A model generated the notes under the pieces. The model saw only the letters and a list, made by a program, of their open reading frames with translations. It was not told the DNA's origin and did no database searches. A DNA stretch of 64,000 nucleotides from Gemmatimonadota bacterium (GTDB lineage Bacteria > Gemmatimonadota > Gemmatimonadetes > Gemmatimonadales > Gemmatimonadaceae). How positions within the stretch are numbered: the stretch's first letter is position 1; every line of letters starts with the position of its first letter. Positions 8,334 through 16,750 of this stretch are shown here, in pieces. A program made the translations under genes and the position numbers. Where the stretch lies: positions 636,449 to 700,448 of the forward strand of contig JADJNZ010000004.1 of NCBI GenBank assembly GCA_016714015.1, given 5' to 3'.

Positions 8334-8804
8334 TCAGGACGGGGACTTGTCGCAGACGTGCAGTCCTGCGCTGTTGAGGTCCACGCCGCACGTCGGGCAC
8401 AACCCGAGACAGTCGGGCCGGCACAACGGGAGCTGCGGGACCTCGAGGAGCCACTGCTCACGGATCGCGGGCTTCAGGTCGAGCATCGTTCCCAGTTCAC
8501 CGATCGGGAAGACATCCGGCTCGTCCGCGTTCTCGTCATCGGCATCGGCGAAGAGGAGATGGGCGTCGCCGCTCACCGCGCTCTCCACCGGCACCAGGCA
8601 CCGACGGCACTCCCCATTCGCGGTGCCGGTGAAGGCCCCGCTGAAGTAGTACCGACCGCTGCCAGCCCCGCTCAAACGTCCGGTGACATGGACGTTCCCC
8701 ACGGGGCGGATATCGTGTTCCAGCCACACCGAATCGTCGGCGTGCAGGTCCCCTTCGACCTGGACGGCGCCTTGGGACAGGGTGCGGATGTCAAACGACA
8801 GCAT
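8334..8804 (-). CDS. YceD / DUF177 family protein
   Basis: A 156-residue protein of the family usually encoded just before rpmF and linked to 23S rRNA accumulation. It carries the C-terminal signature LPLCRPDCLGLCPTCGVDLN, with four cysteines probably binding zinc, and an earlier CRRCLVPVE pair. It is the first gene of the rpmF-fab cluster. A promoter-like TTGAAC-N17-TAGGTT lies directly before its ATG with no visible ribosome-binding site, so it may be leaderless. Confidence 0.88.
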   Translation of the reverse strand: MLSFDIRTLSQGAVQVEGDLHADDSVWLEHDIRPVGNVHVTGRLSGAGSGRYYFSGAFTGTANGECRRCLVPVESAVSGDAHLLFADADDENADEPDVFPIGELGTMLDLKPAIREQWLLEVPQLPLCRPDCLGLCPTCGVDLNSAGLHVCDKSPS

Positions 8805-8812
8805 AGCACTGA

Positions 8813-8841
8813 AACCTAGTCCGCCCCGCCTACCCGTTCAA
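8813..8841 (-). promoter_or_regulatory. Candidate sigma-70-like promoter for the yceD-rpmF-fab cluster
   Basis: On the minus strand, TTGAAC (8841-8836) and TAGGTT (8818-8813) are separated by exactly 17 bases. The predicted start site would be 2-3 nt before the ATG at 8804, implying a leaderless message. The -10 match is weak (T, A and final T). Confidence 0.35.
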
Positions 8842-8892
8842 GGGGGCAAGTTGCGGTCTGTCCGGGACTTAGGCGGGGGCGGGATCCGGGGG

Positions 8893-8993
8893 GAACCCCG
8901 ATGCGGGGCGCACGGGCGGTACGGGGTACGGACCTGGGACCGGATGCGGGGACCATCGACTTTTGCCCGTACCCCCGGCTTCTCGGATGCGGG
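8893..8993 (+). repeat. Dispersed repeat C, full copy 1
   Basis: About 100 bp including AACCCCGATGCGGGGCGCAC, GGGCGGTACGG, GACCATCGACTT and TCTCGGATGCG. A second long copy lies inverted at 11861-11960, and partial copies lie at 11701-11741 and 12765-12815. It fills the gap between ndk and the yceD promoter together with a repeat A copy. Confidence 0.75.
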
Positions 8994-9004
8994 GGTCACT
9001 TTCC

Positions 9005-9029
9005 CCCTTCATCCTTGAGCCTTCATCCG
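9005..9029 (-). repeat. Dispersed repeat A, copy 5
   Basis: CCCTTCATCCTTGAGCCTTC-type copy a few bases past the ndk stop codon. Confidence 0.65.
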
Positions 9030-9032
9030 CGC

Positions 9033-9452
9033 TTACAGCGCGTCCGCCTCGGCAAAGAAGAACCGCGCTTCCCGCGTGGCGTTCTCATCCGAGTCCGACG
9101 CATGGATCGCGTTCTTGCCCTTCGACTCGGCGTAGAGCTTCCGCACCGTGCCCGCGGCCGCCTCGGCCGGGTCCGTCGCCCCGATCGCCTCGCGCAGCGC
9201 CGAGACGGCGTTGTCCTTCTGGAGCACGAACGGCATGCAGGGGGCCGAGCTCATGAACTCCACGAGCTCCCCGTAGAACGGGCGCCCGCGGTGCACGGCG
9301 TAGAACTCCTCCGCCTGCTTCTTCGTGAGCTGCATGACCCGCGCGCTCTTGAGCGTGAACCCCTGGGCTTCGAGGTGCGCGATGATCTTCCCCGCCTTCC
9401 CGGCGTTGAAGGCGTCCGGCTTGATGATCGAGAACGTATAGTTGAGAGCCAT
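9033..9452 (-). CDS. ndk: Nucleoside diphosphate kinase
   Basis: Exchanges gamma-phosphates between nucleoside di- and triphosphates. It has 139 residues from ATG 9452: MALNYTFSIIKPDAFNAGKA. The active-site His lies in NAIHASDSDENA near residue 117, the normal position. I chose this start because the conserved TFSIIKPDA follows directly. A TGTAAT lies 6 bases before the ATG with no ribosome-binding site, suggesting a leaderless transcript. A palindromic repeat separates it from sucD. Confidence 0.96.
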   Translation of the reverse strand: MALNYTFSIIKPDAFNAGKAGKIIAHLEAQGFTLKSARVMQLTKKQAEEFYAVHRGRPFYGELVEFMSSAPCMPFVLQKDNAVSALREAIGATDPAEAAAGTVRKLYAESKGKNAIHASDSDENATREARFFFAEADAL

Positions 9453-9492
9453 CGGTTGATTACAGGTAAGTGTGAGTGGAGCCAACGACGTT

Positions 9493-9595
9493 CACCACAG
9501 AGGCCACAGAGGACACAGAGACCAGCGGAGAGGCGCTGTTGAAAAAAAAGGCAGTGCTCCGCCCTTCTCTGTGCCCTCTGTGCCCTCTGTGGTGA
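9493..9595. repeat. Dispersed repeat B, palindromic copy between sucD and ndk
   Basis: The left arm CACCACAGAGGCCACAGAGG with its continuation (9493-9520) and the right arm CTCTGTGCCCTCTGTGGTG (within 9568-9594) are inverted repeats with a loop that includes an A-run at 9542-9549. The transcript from sucD can fold into a long stem, so it may act as a terminator. Related copies lie at 21981-22012 and 27754-27779. Confidence 0.75.
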
Positions 9596-9607
9596 AAGCG
9601 GTTGCCG

Positions 9608-10480
9608 TTACGCCAGCCGAGCCTTGATGAGCTCGACGAAATCCATGGGCCGCGCCGCGACCCCCATCCCAGCCGCCTTGAACGCATCGATCTTCTCGGC
9701 GGCGGTACCGGCAGACCCGGAGATGATCGCCCCGGCATGCCCCATCCGACGCCCCGGCGGAGCCGTCTGCCCGGCGATGAAGCCCACCACCGGCTTCTTC
9801 ATGTGCTTCTTGACGTACTCGGCCGCTTCCTGCTCGTCCGTGCCGCCGATCTCGCCCATCATCGCGATCGCCTTCGTCTTCGGGTCCTTCTCGAACGCCG
9901 CGAGGCAGTCGATGAAGTTCGTCCCGTTGATCGGGTCGCCGCCGATGCCGACGCAGGTCGTCTGGCCGATCCCCGCGCGCGTGAGCTGGTAGACCACTTC
10001 GTACGTCAGCGTCCCCGAGCGCGAGACCACGCCCACCGGGCCCGGCAGGCAGATCCGCCCCGGGATGATGCCGACCTTCGACTCGCCCGGCGTGATGAGC
10101 CCCGGGCAGTTCGGCCCGAGCAGCCGCACGCCCTTCTCCTTCACGAACGGATAGACCTTCGTCATGTCCAGCACCGGCACGCCTTCGGTGATGCAGACCA
10201 CGAGCTCCACGCCCGCGGCGGCCGCTTCCATGATCGCGTCGGCGGCGAACGGCGGCGGCACGTAGATCACGCTCGTGTTCGCGCCCGTCGCCTTCACGGC
10301 GTCCATCACCGTGTTGAAGATCGGCACCGTCCCCTCGAACTTCTGGCCGCCCTTGCCCGGCGTCACGCCGGCCACGACCTGCGTGCCGTACTCCATCATC
10401 TGCTTGGCATGGAACGAGCCGTCACGGCCCGTGATGCCCTGGATGACGAGCTTGGTGTTCTTGTCGATGAAGATGCTCAT
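9608..10480 (-). CDS. sucD: Succinyl-CoA synthetase alpha subunit
   Basis: Alpha subunit of the TCA-cycle succinate-CoA ligase; it binds CoA and carries the phosphorylated His. It has 290 residues: IFIDKNTKLVIQGITGRDGS at the N-terminus, GPNCPGLITPGESKVGI in the middle, and the phospho-His loop GHAGAIISGSAGTAAEKI near residue 245. It starts 2 bases after the sucC stop and is co-transcribed with it. Confidence 0.97.
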   Translation of the reverse strand: MSIFIDKNTKLVIQGITGRDGSFHAKQMMEYGTQVVAGVTPGKGGQKFEGTVPIFNTVMDAVKATGANTSVIYVPPPFAADAIMEAAAAGVELVVCITEGVPVLDMTKVYPFVKEKGVRLLGPNCPGLITPGESKVGIIPGRICLPGPVGVVSRSGTLTYEVVYQLTRAGIGQTTCVGIGGDPINGTNFIDCLAAFEKDPKTKAIAMMGEIGGTDEQEAAEYVKKHMKKPVVGFIAGQTAPPGRRMGHAGAIISGSAGTAAEKIDAFKAAGMGVAARPMDFVELIKARLA

Positions 10481-10481
10481 C

Positions 10482-11621
10482 TCACTTCCCTCCCTTGGCG
10501 AGCTTCACCGCTTCCTGCACCGCGGTGTCCATGTCGCTCGAGGCGGTGAAGCCGTTGTCCTTGAGGATCTGCATCGCGATCTCTTCGTTGGTGCCGGTGA
10601 GGCGGATGACGATCGGCACCTTCAGCGGGTTCGCCTTGGTCGCCGTCACGATGCCGTTGGCCACGTCATCGGTGCGCGTGATGCCGCCGAAGATGTTGAA
10701 CAGGATCGCCTTCACGTTCGGGTCCGCGGTGATGATCCGCAGCGCGTTCACGACCTTCTCCGGGTTCGACGACCCGCCGATGTCCAGGAAGTTCGCCGGC
10801 TCGCCGCCGTAGTACTTCACCAGGTCCATCGTCGCCATCGCCAGGCCCGCGCCGTTCACCACGCAGCCCACGTTGCCGTCGAGCTTGATGAACGTGAGGT
10901 TCGCGTTGCGCGCGTCCACCTCGGACGGCTCCTCGCTCGACTCGTCGCGCAGCGCCGCGATCGCGGGCAGGCGGTCGAGCTCGTTGTCGTCGATCACCAT
11001 CTTCCCGTCCACCGCCACCAGCTCGCCCTGCGGCGTCACCACCAGCGGGTTGATCTCCGCCAGCGAGCACCCGCTCGCCATGAAGGCGGCGTAGAGCTGC
11101 TGCATGATCTTCGCCGCGCCGCGCGCCAGCTTCACGTCCTCGTAGAGGAAGAAGCCCATGCGCATCGCGTCGTACGTCGGCAGCCCGTAGCGCGGATCGA
11201 CCGGCAGGTAGAGGATCTTCTCCGGCGTCTCCGCCGCGACCTGCTCGATGTCGATGCCGCCCGCGGCGGACACCATGAACACCGGCTTCTTGGTCGCGCG
11301 ATCGACGATGATCCCCACGTACGCCTCGCTGCCGATGTCGGCGGCGACGGTCACGAGGACCTTCTCGACCGTGAGGTCCTTGATCTTCATGCCGAGGATG
11401 GCGGTCGCCTTCTCCTTGGCGTCCGCGGGCGTCTTGCAGAACTTCACGCCGCCGGCCTTGCCGCGGCCGCCCGCATGCACCTGCGCCTTCACCATCACGG
11501 CGGTGCCGTATTCCTTCGCGATCGACTCGGCCTCGGCCGGCGTGGTGGCGATCTTGCCCGGCGGGATGTTCACGCCGTAGCCGCGGAGGATGTCCTTCGC
11601 TTGGTATTCGTGGAGGTTCAC
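10482..11621 (-). CDS. sucC: Succinyl-CoA synthetase beta subunit
   Basis: ATP-grasp subunit of succinate-CoA ligase. It has 379 residues, opening MNLHEYQAKDILRGYGVNIP, with KAQVHAGGRGKAGGVKF for nucleotide binding and LFNIFGGITRTDDVANGI near the C-terminus. The start is GTG 11621, supported by GGAG 5 bases upstream. It is the first gene of sucCD; upstream is a repeat-rich gap with a 24-G tract. Confidence 0.96.
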   Translation of the reverse strand: MNLHEYQAKDILRGYGVNIPPGKIATTPAEAESIAKEYGTAVMVKAQVHAGGRGKAGGVKFCKTPADAKEKATAILGMKIKDLTVEKVLVTVAADIGSEAYVGIIVDRATKKPVFMVSAAGGIDIEQVAAETPEKILYLPVDPRYGLPTYDAMRMGFFLYEDVKLARGAAKIMQQLYAAFMASGCSLAEINPLVVTPQGELVAVDGKMVIDDNELDRLPAIAALRDESSEEPSEVDARNANLTFIKLDGNVGCVVNGAGLAMATMDLVKYYGGEPANFLDIGGSSNPEKVVNALRIITADPNVKAILFNIFGGITRTDDVANGIVTATKANPLKVPIVIRLTGTNEEIAMQILKDNGFTASSDMDTAVQEAVKLAKGGK

Positions 11622-11700
11622 TGGAGCTCCAGGGGGGTGATGTTCTCAGCCTAGCACCCAAAGATAGCGGAGCTCGCTTCCTCCGGGCAGGCTCGAAAGG

Positions 11701-11741
11701 CGATGCGGGGGGAACCGCGATGCGGGGTGCACGGGCGGTAC
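11701..11741 (+). repeat. Dispersed repeat C, partial copy 2
   Basis: GGAACCGCGATGCGGGGTGC followed by ACGGGCGGTACGG, and then the poly-G run. It matches the first third of the copy at 8893-8993 in the same orientation. Confidence 0.7.
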
Positions 11742-11765
11742 GGGGGGGGGGGGGGGGGGGGGGGG
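11742..11765 (+). repeat. Poly-G tract, 24 bases
   Basis: An uninterrupted run of 24 G. Its true length is uncertain, because such tracts are prone to slippage both in the cell and in sequencing. Confidence 0.8.
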
Positions 11766-11860
11766 ACCTCAACATCCGCCCTTTCATCGGGCCTCGGATG
11801 GGGACTGCCGTCCTTCCAGTCGCGGCCGTTCTCTCTGCGCCCCGTCGGGCCTGGAGGCCC

Positions 11861-11960
11861 TCGCATCCGAGAACTCCGAAGGGCGGGCAGAAGTCGATGG
11901 TCCGCGCATCCCGTCCCAATTCCGTACTCCGTACCGCCCGTGCACCCCGCATCGGGGTTG
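11861..11960 (-). repeat. Dispersed repeat C, full copy 3 (inverted)
   Basis: The reverse complement aligns along about 100 bp with 8893-8993, including GACCATCGACTT and TCTCGGATGCG. With 11701-11741 it forms an inverted pair. Confidence 0.75.
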
Positions 11961-12051
11961 CCGTCGGCCCTGGCGAAGGGTCCGCCCGAGCCAGCGACGG
12001 GGTGGCGGCATCGTCCGAGCGGCTGCCCTACGCCCGCTTCTGACGGCCAGC

Positions 12052-12408
12052 TCAGCTCAACCGGTCGAGCGCCGTCGCGAGGATCGCCCGAATCTCCGGA
12101 ATCTCATCCAATGCGGTGTCCCAGACGATCTGGGGGTCGACGGCCCAGTACTGATGCGTGATCCGGTCGCGCATCTTCGCCAAGGCGGACCACTCGACCT
12201 CCGAGAGTTCCTTCGCGAGACTGGGATCTCGCTGCACGACAGCCTTGGCGGCCTCGCCGATCACCACGATGCGGAACAGGATCGCGTCGCGGACGGCGGG
12301 GTCGGCATCGTACACTCGCCGACCCCGTGTCACATATTCGGCGATCGCGTCCGCGGCCTCGACCATGTGCTGCATCCGCTCGAGGACGATCTCGCGCGCC
12401 TCAGACAT
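12052..12408 (-). CDS. hepT: HepT-like HEPN ribonuclease toxin
   Basis: A 118-residue DUF86/HepT family protein. The HEPN catalytic motif RX4HXY is present as RDRITHQY near residue 80; Arg and His are the ribonuclease residues, and in characterised HepT-MntA pairs the Tyr is AMPylated by the partner. The gene overlaps mntA upstream by 8 bases, which is the usual coupling. It is likely a type VII toxin-antitoxin toxin. Confidence 0.9.
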   Translation of the reverse strand: MSEAREIVLERMQHMVEAADAIAEYVTRGRRVYDADPAVRDAILFRIVVIGEAAKAVVQRDPSLAKELSEVEWSALAKMRDRITHQYWAVDPQIVWDTALDEIPEIRAILATALDRLS

Positions 12409-12691
12409 CGATGGCGTCCCGGAGCACCGAGGACCGGAACGGCTCCCGCAGCCCCGACTCCGGGACCACGTCCACGATGCGGTTCAGGAGCCGCTCGAGC
12501 CGGGCCTCGAGCCGAGCGAGGTCCATCAGCGTCCGCCCCGGTTCGAGGGTCACGAGGAGGTCGACGTCGCTCTCCCCGGTCTCCTGGCCGCGCGCGGCAG
12601 AACCGAAGAGCCGGATCCGACGCGCGCCATTGGCCTCAGCGGCATCCAGGATCTCGCGGCGGAGCAGGCGGACTTGCTCGCGGACGGTCAT
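12401..12691 (-). CDS. mntA: MntA-like nucleotidyltransferase antitoxin
   Basis: A 96-residue minimal nucleotidyltransferase. The catalytic motif GSX10DXD is seen as GSAARGQETGESDVD near residues 30-44. Known relatives AMPylate and neutralise HepT. The start is ATG 12691; the longer frame upstream merely reads the poly-C tract as Gly codons (MRGGGGG). There is no ribosome-binding site before the ATG, and the 17-base homopolymer lies 16 bases upstream, so expression could depend on tract length. Confidence 0.88.
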   Translation of the reverse strand: MTVREQVRLLRREILDAAEANGARRIRLFGSAARGQETGESDVDLLVTLEPGRTLMDLARLEARLERLLNRIVDVVPESGLREPFRSSVLRDAIDV

Positions 12692-12706
12692 GGGGGAAAG
12701 GTAGCA

Positions 12707-12723
12707 CCCCCCCCCCCCCCCCC
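12707..12723 (+). repeat. Poly-C tract, 17 bases, upstream of mntA
   Basis: A run of 17 C on the plus strand (G on the mntA strand) beginning 16 bases before the mntA ATG. It could lie in the promoter or leader and is a potential slippage site. Confidence 0.75.
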
Positions 12724-12764
12724 GCAACCCAATGCGGGCAAGTCAGGTCCCCCCGCCACCCCCC

Positions 12765-12815
12765 CGCCCGTGCACCCCGCATCGCGGTTCCCCCCGCATC
12801 GCCGCGGTTCCCCCC
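12765..12815 (-). repeat. Dispersed repeat C, partial copy 4
   Basis: CCCGTGCACCCCGCATCGCG followed by two GGTTCCCCCCGCA units. It matches the start of repeat C in inverted orientation and lies between the UPF0182 stop and the poly-C tract. Confidence 0.65.
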
Positions 12816-12828
12816 GCACTCCGCACCC

Positions 12829-15318
12829 CTATCTAGGCGGCCGCCCCAGCAACCGCCCCAGCCCCGCCCAAGCCTCCCCATACGCCTTCCAGTCCCCAGC
12901 CCGCAGCGCCGCCCCCATCGCATCGTACAGCTTCCCCGCCTGCGCCCGAAACGCCTCCGGCGACCGCACCGCCCCCGCCCCCGCATTCGCCTGCCCCAGC
13001 GCCTCCGCGAGCGTCCGCCCCACCCGCACCTGCGACCCCCGGATCGTCACGACCCCCGCCAGCCTCGGCGGCCCGTCCTGTGGCCACTCGTAGAAGCTCT
13101 GCACGAACAGCGCCCCCTTGGCCGTCGGGATCGCCTGCACCCTCCCCCGGCGCGCGTCCTTGAGCCCGCGCCCCACCCCGGCCCCGTCCGCCGCCTCCTG
13201 CAGGTCCTCCAGCAACTCCTTCCAGTTGAGCCCCACCCCCGGCTCGAGCATCGTCGTCCGCGGCCAGAGCCCGCCGCGCGCCACCAGCAGCCCCACCAGC
13301 CGGTCCGAGTCCGGCACCCCCACCAGCCGCTGCGCATTCGCCACCGGCACACCCCAGCCCGGCGTGCCGAGCGAGTCGAGCACGAAGAAGGTCGGCGGTC
13401 CCGTCGCGAGGTCCGGGTCAGCGTCATCGATCCGCGCCAGCTGGCTCACCGGCAGCGTGTCCCCGTTCACTCCCGTCCGCCCGATCAGCGCCCCCTGCAC
13501 CAGCGCCCAGTCCACCGCCGGCGGCAGCGCGTTCGCCATCCACCGCGGCGCCCGCTCGCGCGGCGTGAACAACGTGGGGAAGCGCGACATCCAGGTCCGC
13601 ATCACCGGGTCCGGGCGCTCCACCGGCAGCAGCAGCACCGCCCCGGTCTGCGCCTGCACCACCGCCGTCGCCGCATGCTGCGCGTAGTGCACCGCCCCGC
13701 CGTCCACCAGCAGCCGCTCGCTCAGCGGATACTCCTCCGCCGTCGCGAACAGCTCCACCACCCAGAACAGCGAGTCGCCGCGCACGAGCGGCGTCACGCG
13801 CTCCCCCTGCCCGAGGAACGGCGTCAGCCGCGCCACGCGCGCCATCGCATCGCGCTCGGTCAGCAGCCGCGGCCGTGGCTGCGGCGCCTCGGCCGTCAGC
13901 AGGCGCGGGTTCTGCTGGTCCCACGCGAGCAGCAGCCGTTCGATCGGATGCTCGTACGACGGCGCCGCGAGGCGGCCCAGCGTATCCGCCACCAGCGCGT
14001 AGCGCGGCGCCCCGGGATGCACGAGCACGCCGTCGATCCCCGCCACGCCCGCCTCGCCCGGGACGGGATACCCGGACACATCGGCCGCGTCGGCGCGAAG
14101 GCGGTCCGACGGCCACCGCGTCCCCGGCAGCGCATCACTCGGCGCGCGCCGCAGCAGCTGCGCCTCGAGCCCGCTCTCGCCCATCGTCCACGAGAGCGCG
14201 ACCACGTCCTCGCCGCGGCGTTCCCGTTCCAATGAGCGCGTGAGCGCCGCCGGATCCCACGTGCTCACCCACCGCGCCGCCTCCGCCTCGCTCAATGGCG
14301 CGAGCGGCATCGTGTCCGGCCACGCGACCTGGTCCACGCCGTACGCCCGCCGCGTGAACAGCATCCGCGTCCGCGCGTACGGCCGCAGCGCCGCCGCCGA
14401 CCGCCGCTCCTCCGACAGCGTCCACAGCATCGTCGGCAGCAGCACCCGCGCCAACGGCCCGAACACGAACAGCGCCGTGAGCAGCCCCACCGCGATGCGC
14501 AGGTGCCCGCGCCACACCGCCAGCGCGAACACCACCGCCAGCGGCACCGCCACGAAGCTCAGCACCGTCAGGTACGGCATCATCACGCGATGGTCGAAGG
14601 GGCTGAACGTCGGCACCTCCATCGCGAACATGCTGTCCCCGGTCCCCGCCATCAGCAGCGCGAACTTGTCGAGCCGCCACTCCCACGCGATGCACGCGAT
14701 CCCCACCGCGCCGAGGATCCCGAGATGCCGGCGCACCCACGTCGAGACGTACAGCCCCTGCGCGTCCCACCGCACGCTCGGCGTCACCACATAACTCGCC
14801 ACCACCACCGCCGCCGTGACGGCCACGAGCACGGCCACGAGCTGCGCGAGGTAGCGCTCGAACGGCAGCCAGTGCACGTAGAAGCCGAGGTCGCGGTCGA
14901 GGTACGGATCGAACTCGACGAACGGCACGCCGTGGATCGCCTGCCCCAGCAGCGTCCAGTCCTGCTCGGTGAGCGCGAACAGCACCGCCAGCAACACCGA
15001 AACGGCGAGCGCGAGGAGCGTCAGCCGTCGCGTGGGGATCGCCTCGCCGAACTCCACGCCCCCCACCACGCGCGGCAGCACGAGCGCGACGATGCTCTGC
15101 CGCACCGCGAAGAGGTTCGCGAACGCGAACCCGAACACCAGCGCGAAGGTCCCCACGCGCATGAGCGCCGTGAGGGCCACGCGCTCGCGCCAGAGCGCGT
15201 CCGCGCCCAGCGCATGATGGAACGCCCAGTCGCCGTACAGCCCGGCGACCCAGCGCCCGAAGAGAAGGGTGAGCGCGAGCCCCGCGACGAGCCAGAGGAG
15301 CCCGCGCCGCCCCGTCAT
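12829..15318 (-). CDS. UPF0182 family integral membrane protein
   Basis: An 829-residue member of the uncharacterised UPF0182/COG1615 family. The first ~300 residues hold about seven hydrophobic segments (LLWLVAGLALTLLFGRWVAG, then ALMRVGTFALVFGFAFANLF, and so on), followed by a large, probably extracytoplasmic domain with PTMLWTLSEERRSAAALR and GLYVSTWVRRH. The C-terminal part carries the family's long Pro/Arg-rich region. Its function is unknown. It begins 2 bases after the phosphomannomutase stop, so the two are likely co-transcribed. Confidence 0.85.
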   Translation of the reverse strand: MTGRRGLLWLVAGLALTLLFGRWVAGLYGDWAFHHALGADALWRERVALTALMRVGTFALVFGFAFANLFAVRQSIVALVLPRVVGGVEFGEAIPTRRLTLLALAVSVLLAVLFALTEQDWTLLGQAIHGVPFVEFDPYLDRDLGFYVHWLPFERYLAQLVAVLVAVTAAVVVASYVVTPSVRWDAQGLYVSTWVRRHLGILGAVGIACIAWEWRLDKFALLMAGTGDSMFAMEVPTFSPFDHRVMMPYLTVLSFVAVPLAVVFALAVWRGHLRIAVGLLTALFVFGPLARVLLPTMLWTLSEERRSAAALRPYARTRMLFTRRAYGVDQVAWPDTMPLAPLSEAEAARWVSTWDPAALTRSLERERRGEDVVALSWTMGESGLEAQLLRRAPSDALPGTRWPSDRLRADAADVSGYPVPGEAGVAGIDGVLVHPGAPRYALVADTLGRLAAPSYEHPIERLLLAWDQQNPRLLTAEAPQPRPRLLTERDAMARVARLTPFLGQGERVTPLVRGDSLFWVVELFATAEEYPLSERLLVDGGAVHYAQHAATAVVQAQTGAVLLLPVERPDPVMRTWMSRFPTLFTPRERAPRWMANALPPAVDWALVQGALIGRTGVNGDTLPVSQLARIDDADPDLATGPPTFFVLDSLGTPGWGVPVANAQRLVGVPDSDRLVGLLVARGGLWPRTTMLEPGVGLNWKELLEDLQEAADGAGVGRGLKDARRGRVQAIPTAKGALFVQSFYEWPQDGPPRLAGVVTIRGSQVRVGRTLAEALGQANAGAGAVRSPEAFRAQAGKLYDAMGAALRAGDWKAYGEAWAGLGRLLGRPPR

Positions 15319-15319
15319 C

Positions 15320-16702
15320 TCAGTGCCCGGTGCCCGGCGTGGTGTCGATGCCCTTGGCGTGCATCCACGCCTCCACCTCGCCCTGGATCTCCGCGAGCCG
15401 CTTCGCCGTGTCGGCCTCGAACCGCATCACGAGGATCGGCTGCGTGTTGCTGCTCCGGATCAAGCCCCACCCGCCGTCGAACAGGATCCGCACGCCGTCC
15501 ACGTCCGACACCTGGTACTTCGCGCGGAAGTGCGCGAGCGCGTCGCGCACGATCCCTTCCTTCTGGTCGTCCGGGCAGTCGATGCGCAGCTCGGGCGTCG
15601 ACACGAACCGCGGCACGTCGGCGAGGTACTGCTTCACCGTCTGCTTGGCGTCGGCGAGGATGCGCAGCAGGCGCGCCGCGCCGTAGAGCGCGTCGTCATG
15701 CCCGTAGAACCCTTCGCCGAAGAACATGTGCCCCGACATCTCGCCGGCGAGCGGCGCGTGCATCTCCTTCATCTTGTCCTTGATGAGCGAGTGCCCCGTC
15801 TTCCACATCACCGCTTGGCCGCCCGCCTTCTCGATCCCGTCCGGCAGCGCCTGCGAGCACTTCACGTCGAAGATGATCGCCTGCCCCGCCCCCGTCCGCT
15901 TCAGCACGTCGCGGGCGTAGAGCAGCAGCAGATAATCACCCCAGATGATCGTCCCGTCGCCATCCACGATCCCGATGCGGTCGGCGTCGCCGTCGAAGCC
16001 GATGCCCACTTCGCTTCCGGTCTCACGCACGGCCTTGATCAGGTCCTGGAGATTCTCCACGACCGTCGGGTCCGGATGATGGTTCGGGAACGTCCCGTCG
16101 CTCTCGGCGAACAGCATCGTCGCGTTGGGGCCGAGCGCCTTGAAGAGCTGCGGCGCGACCACCGCGCCCGCGCCGTTGCCGCAGTCGATCACGACCTTCA
16201 TCTCCTTCGGGAGCGGACCGATGCGCTGCACCACGTCCGCCACGTAGCGGTCGATCACCGCCTCGTGCGCCACGGTGCCTGCGCCCGTCGGGAAGATCCC
16301 CTTCGCGATGATGTCGCGCAGGTGGAGGATCCCCTCGCCATGCAGCGAGCCCGTCCCCACGCAGCACTTGAAGCCGTTGTACTGCGGCGGATTGTGCGAC
16401 CCCGTGATCTGGATCCCCGCCACCACCGGCAGGTTGTGCAGCGCCCAGTAGAGCAGCGGCGTCGGCACGATCCCGATGTCGATCACGTCGAGGCCGGTGG
16501 ACGTGAGCCCCTTCACCAGCGCGTCGCGCAACGCCGCACCGCTCGGCCGGTTGTCGCGCCCCACCGCCACCGCCCCCTTCAGCCCATGCTCGGCCAGGAT
16601 GATCGCATACCCGCGGCCGATCGCCTCGGCGGCCTCCACGGTGAGGTCCTTGCCATAGATGCCGCGGATGTCGTACTGGCGGAAGATGCCGGGCTGGATC
16701 AT
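15320..16702 (-). CDS. Phosphomannomutase / phosphoglucomutase
   Basis: Interconverts hexose 1- and 6-phosphates for cell-envelope sugar synthesis (alpha-D-phosphohexomutase family). From ATG 16702 it is 460 residues and opens MIQPGIFRQYDIRGIYGKDL. The phosphoserine loop is ITGSHNPPQYNGFK (residues about 97-110), the metal loop is GFDGDADRIGIVDGDG and the C-terminal phosphate-binding region is SSNTQPILVMRFEAD. An upstream in-frame GTG (16753) would add 17 unconserved residues. GlmM is unlikely because the metal-loop and C-terminal motifs are of the PMM/PGM type. Confidence 0.9.
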   Translation of the reverse strand: MIQPGIFRQYDIRGIYGKDLTVEAAEAIGRGYAIILAEHGLKGAVAVGRDNRPSGAALRDALVKGLTSTGLDVIDIGIVPTPLLYWALHNLPVVAGIQITGSHNPPQYNGFKCCVGTGSLHGEGILHLRDIIAKGIFPTGAGTVAHEAVIDRYVADVVQRIGPLPKEMKVVIDCGNGAGAVVAPQLFKALGPNATMLFAESDGTFPNHHPDPTVVENLQDLIKAVRETGSEVGIGFDGDADRIGIVDGDGTIIWGDYLLLLYARDVLKRTGAGQAIIFDVKCSQALPDGIEKAGGQAVMWKTGHSLIKDKMKEMHAPLAGEMSGHMFFGEGFYGHDDALYGAARLLRILADAKQTVKQYLADVPRFVSTPELRIDCPDDQKEGIVRDALAHFRAKYQVSDVDGVRILFDGGWGLIRSSNTQPILVMRFEADTAKRLAEIQGEVEAWMHAKGIDTTPGTGH

Positions 16703-16750
16703 CGGAATGGTGCGGTGGGTGTGAGCGGGTGTGGTCACGTCTGGATGCGA

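Larger units (their letters stand above)
11622..12051. other. 430-bp gene-free interval filled with repeats
   Basis: I see no credible gene here. It contains two inverted copies of repeat C (11701-11741 and 11861-11960) flanking a run of 24 G (11742-11765). The open frames in it are only repeat translations such as MRGARAVR. The sucC promoter should lie at its left end, but I cannot place it with confidence. Confidence 0.7.
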
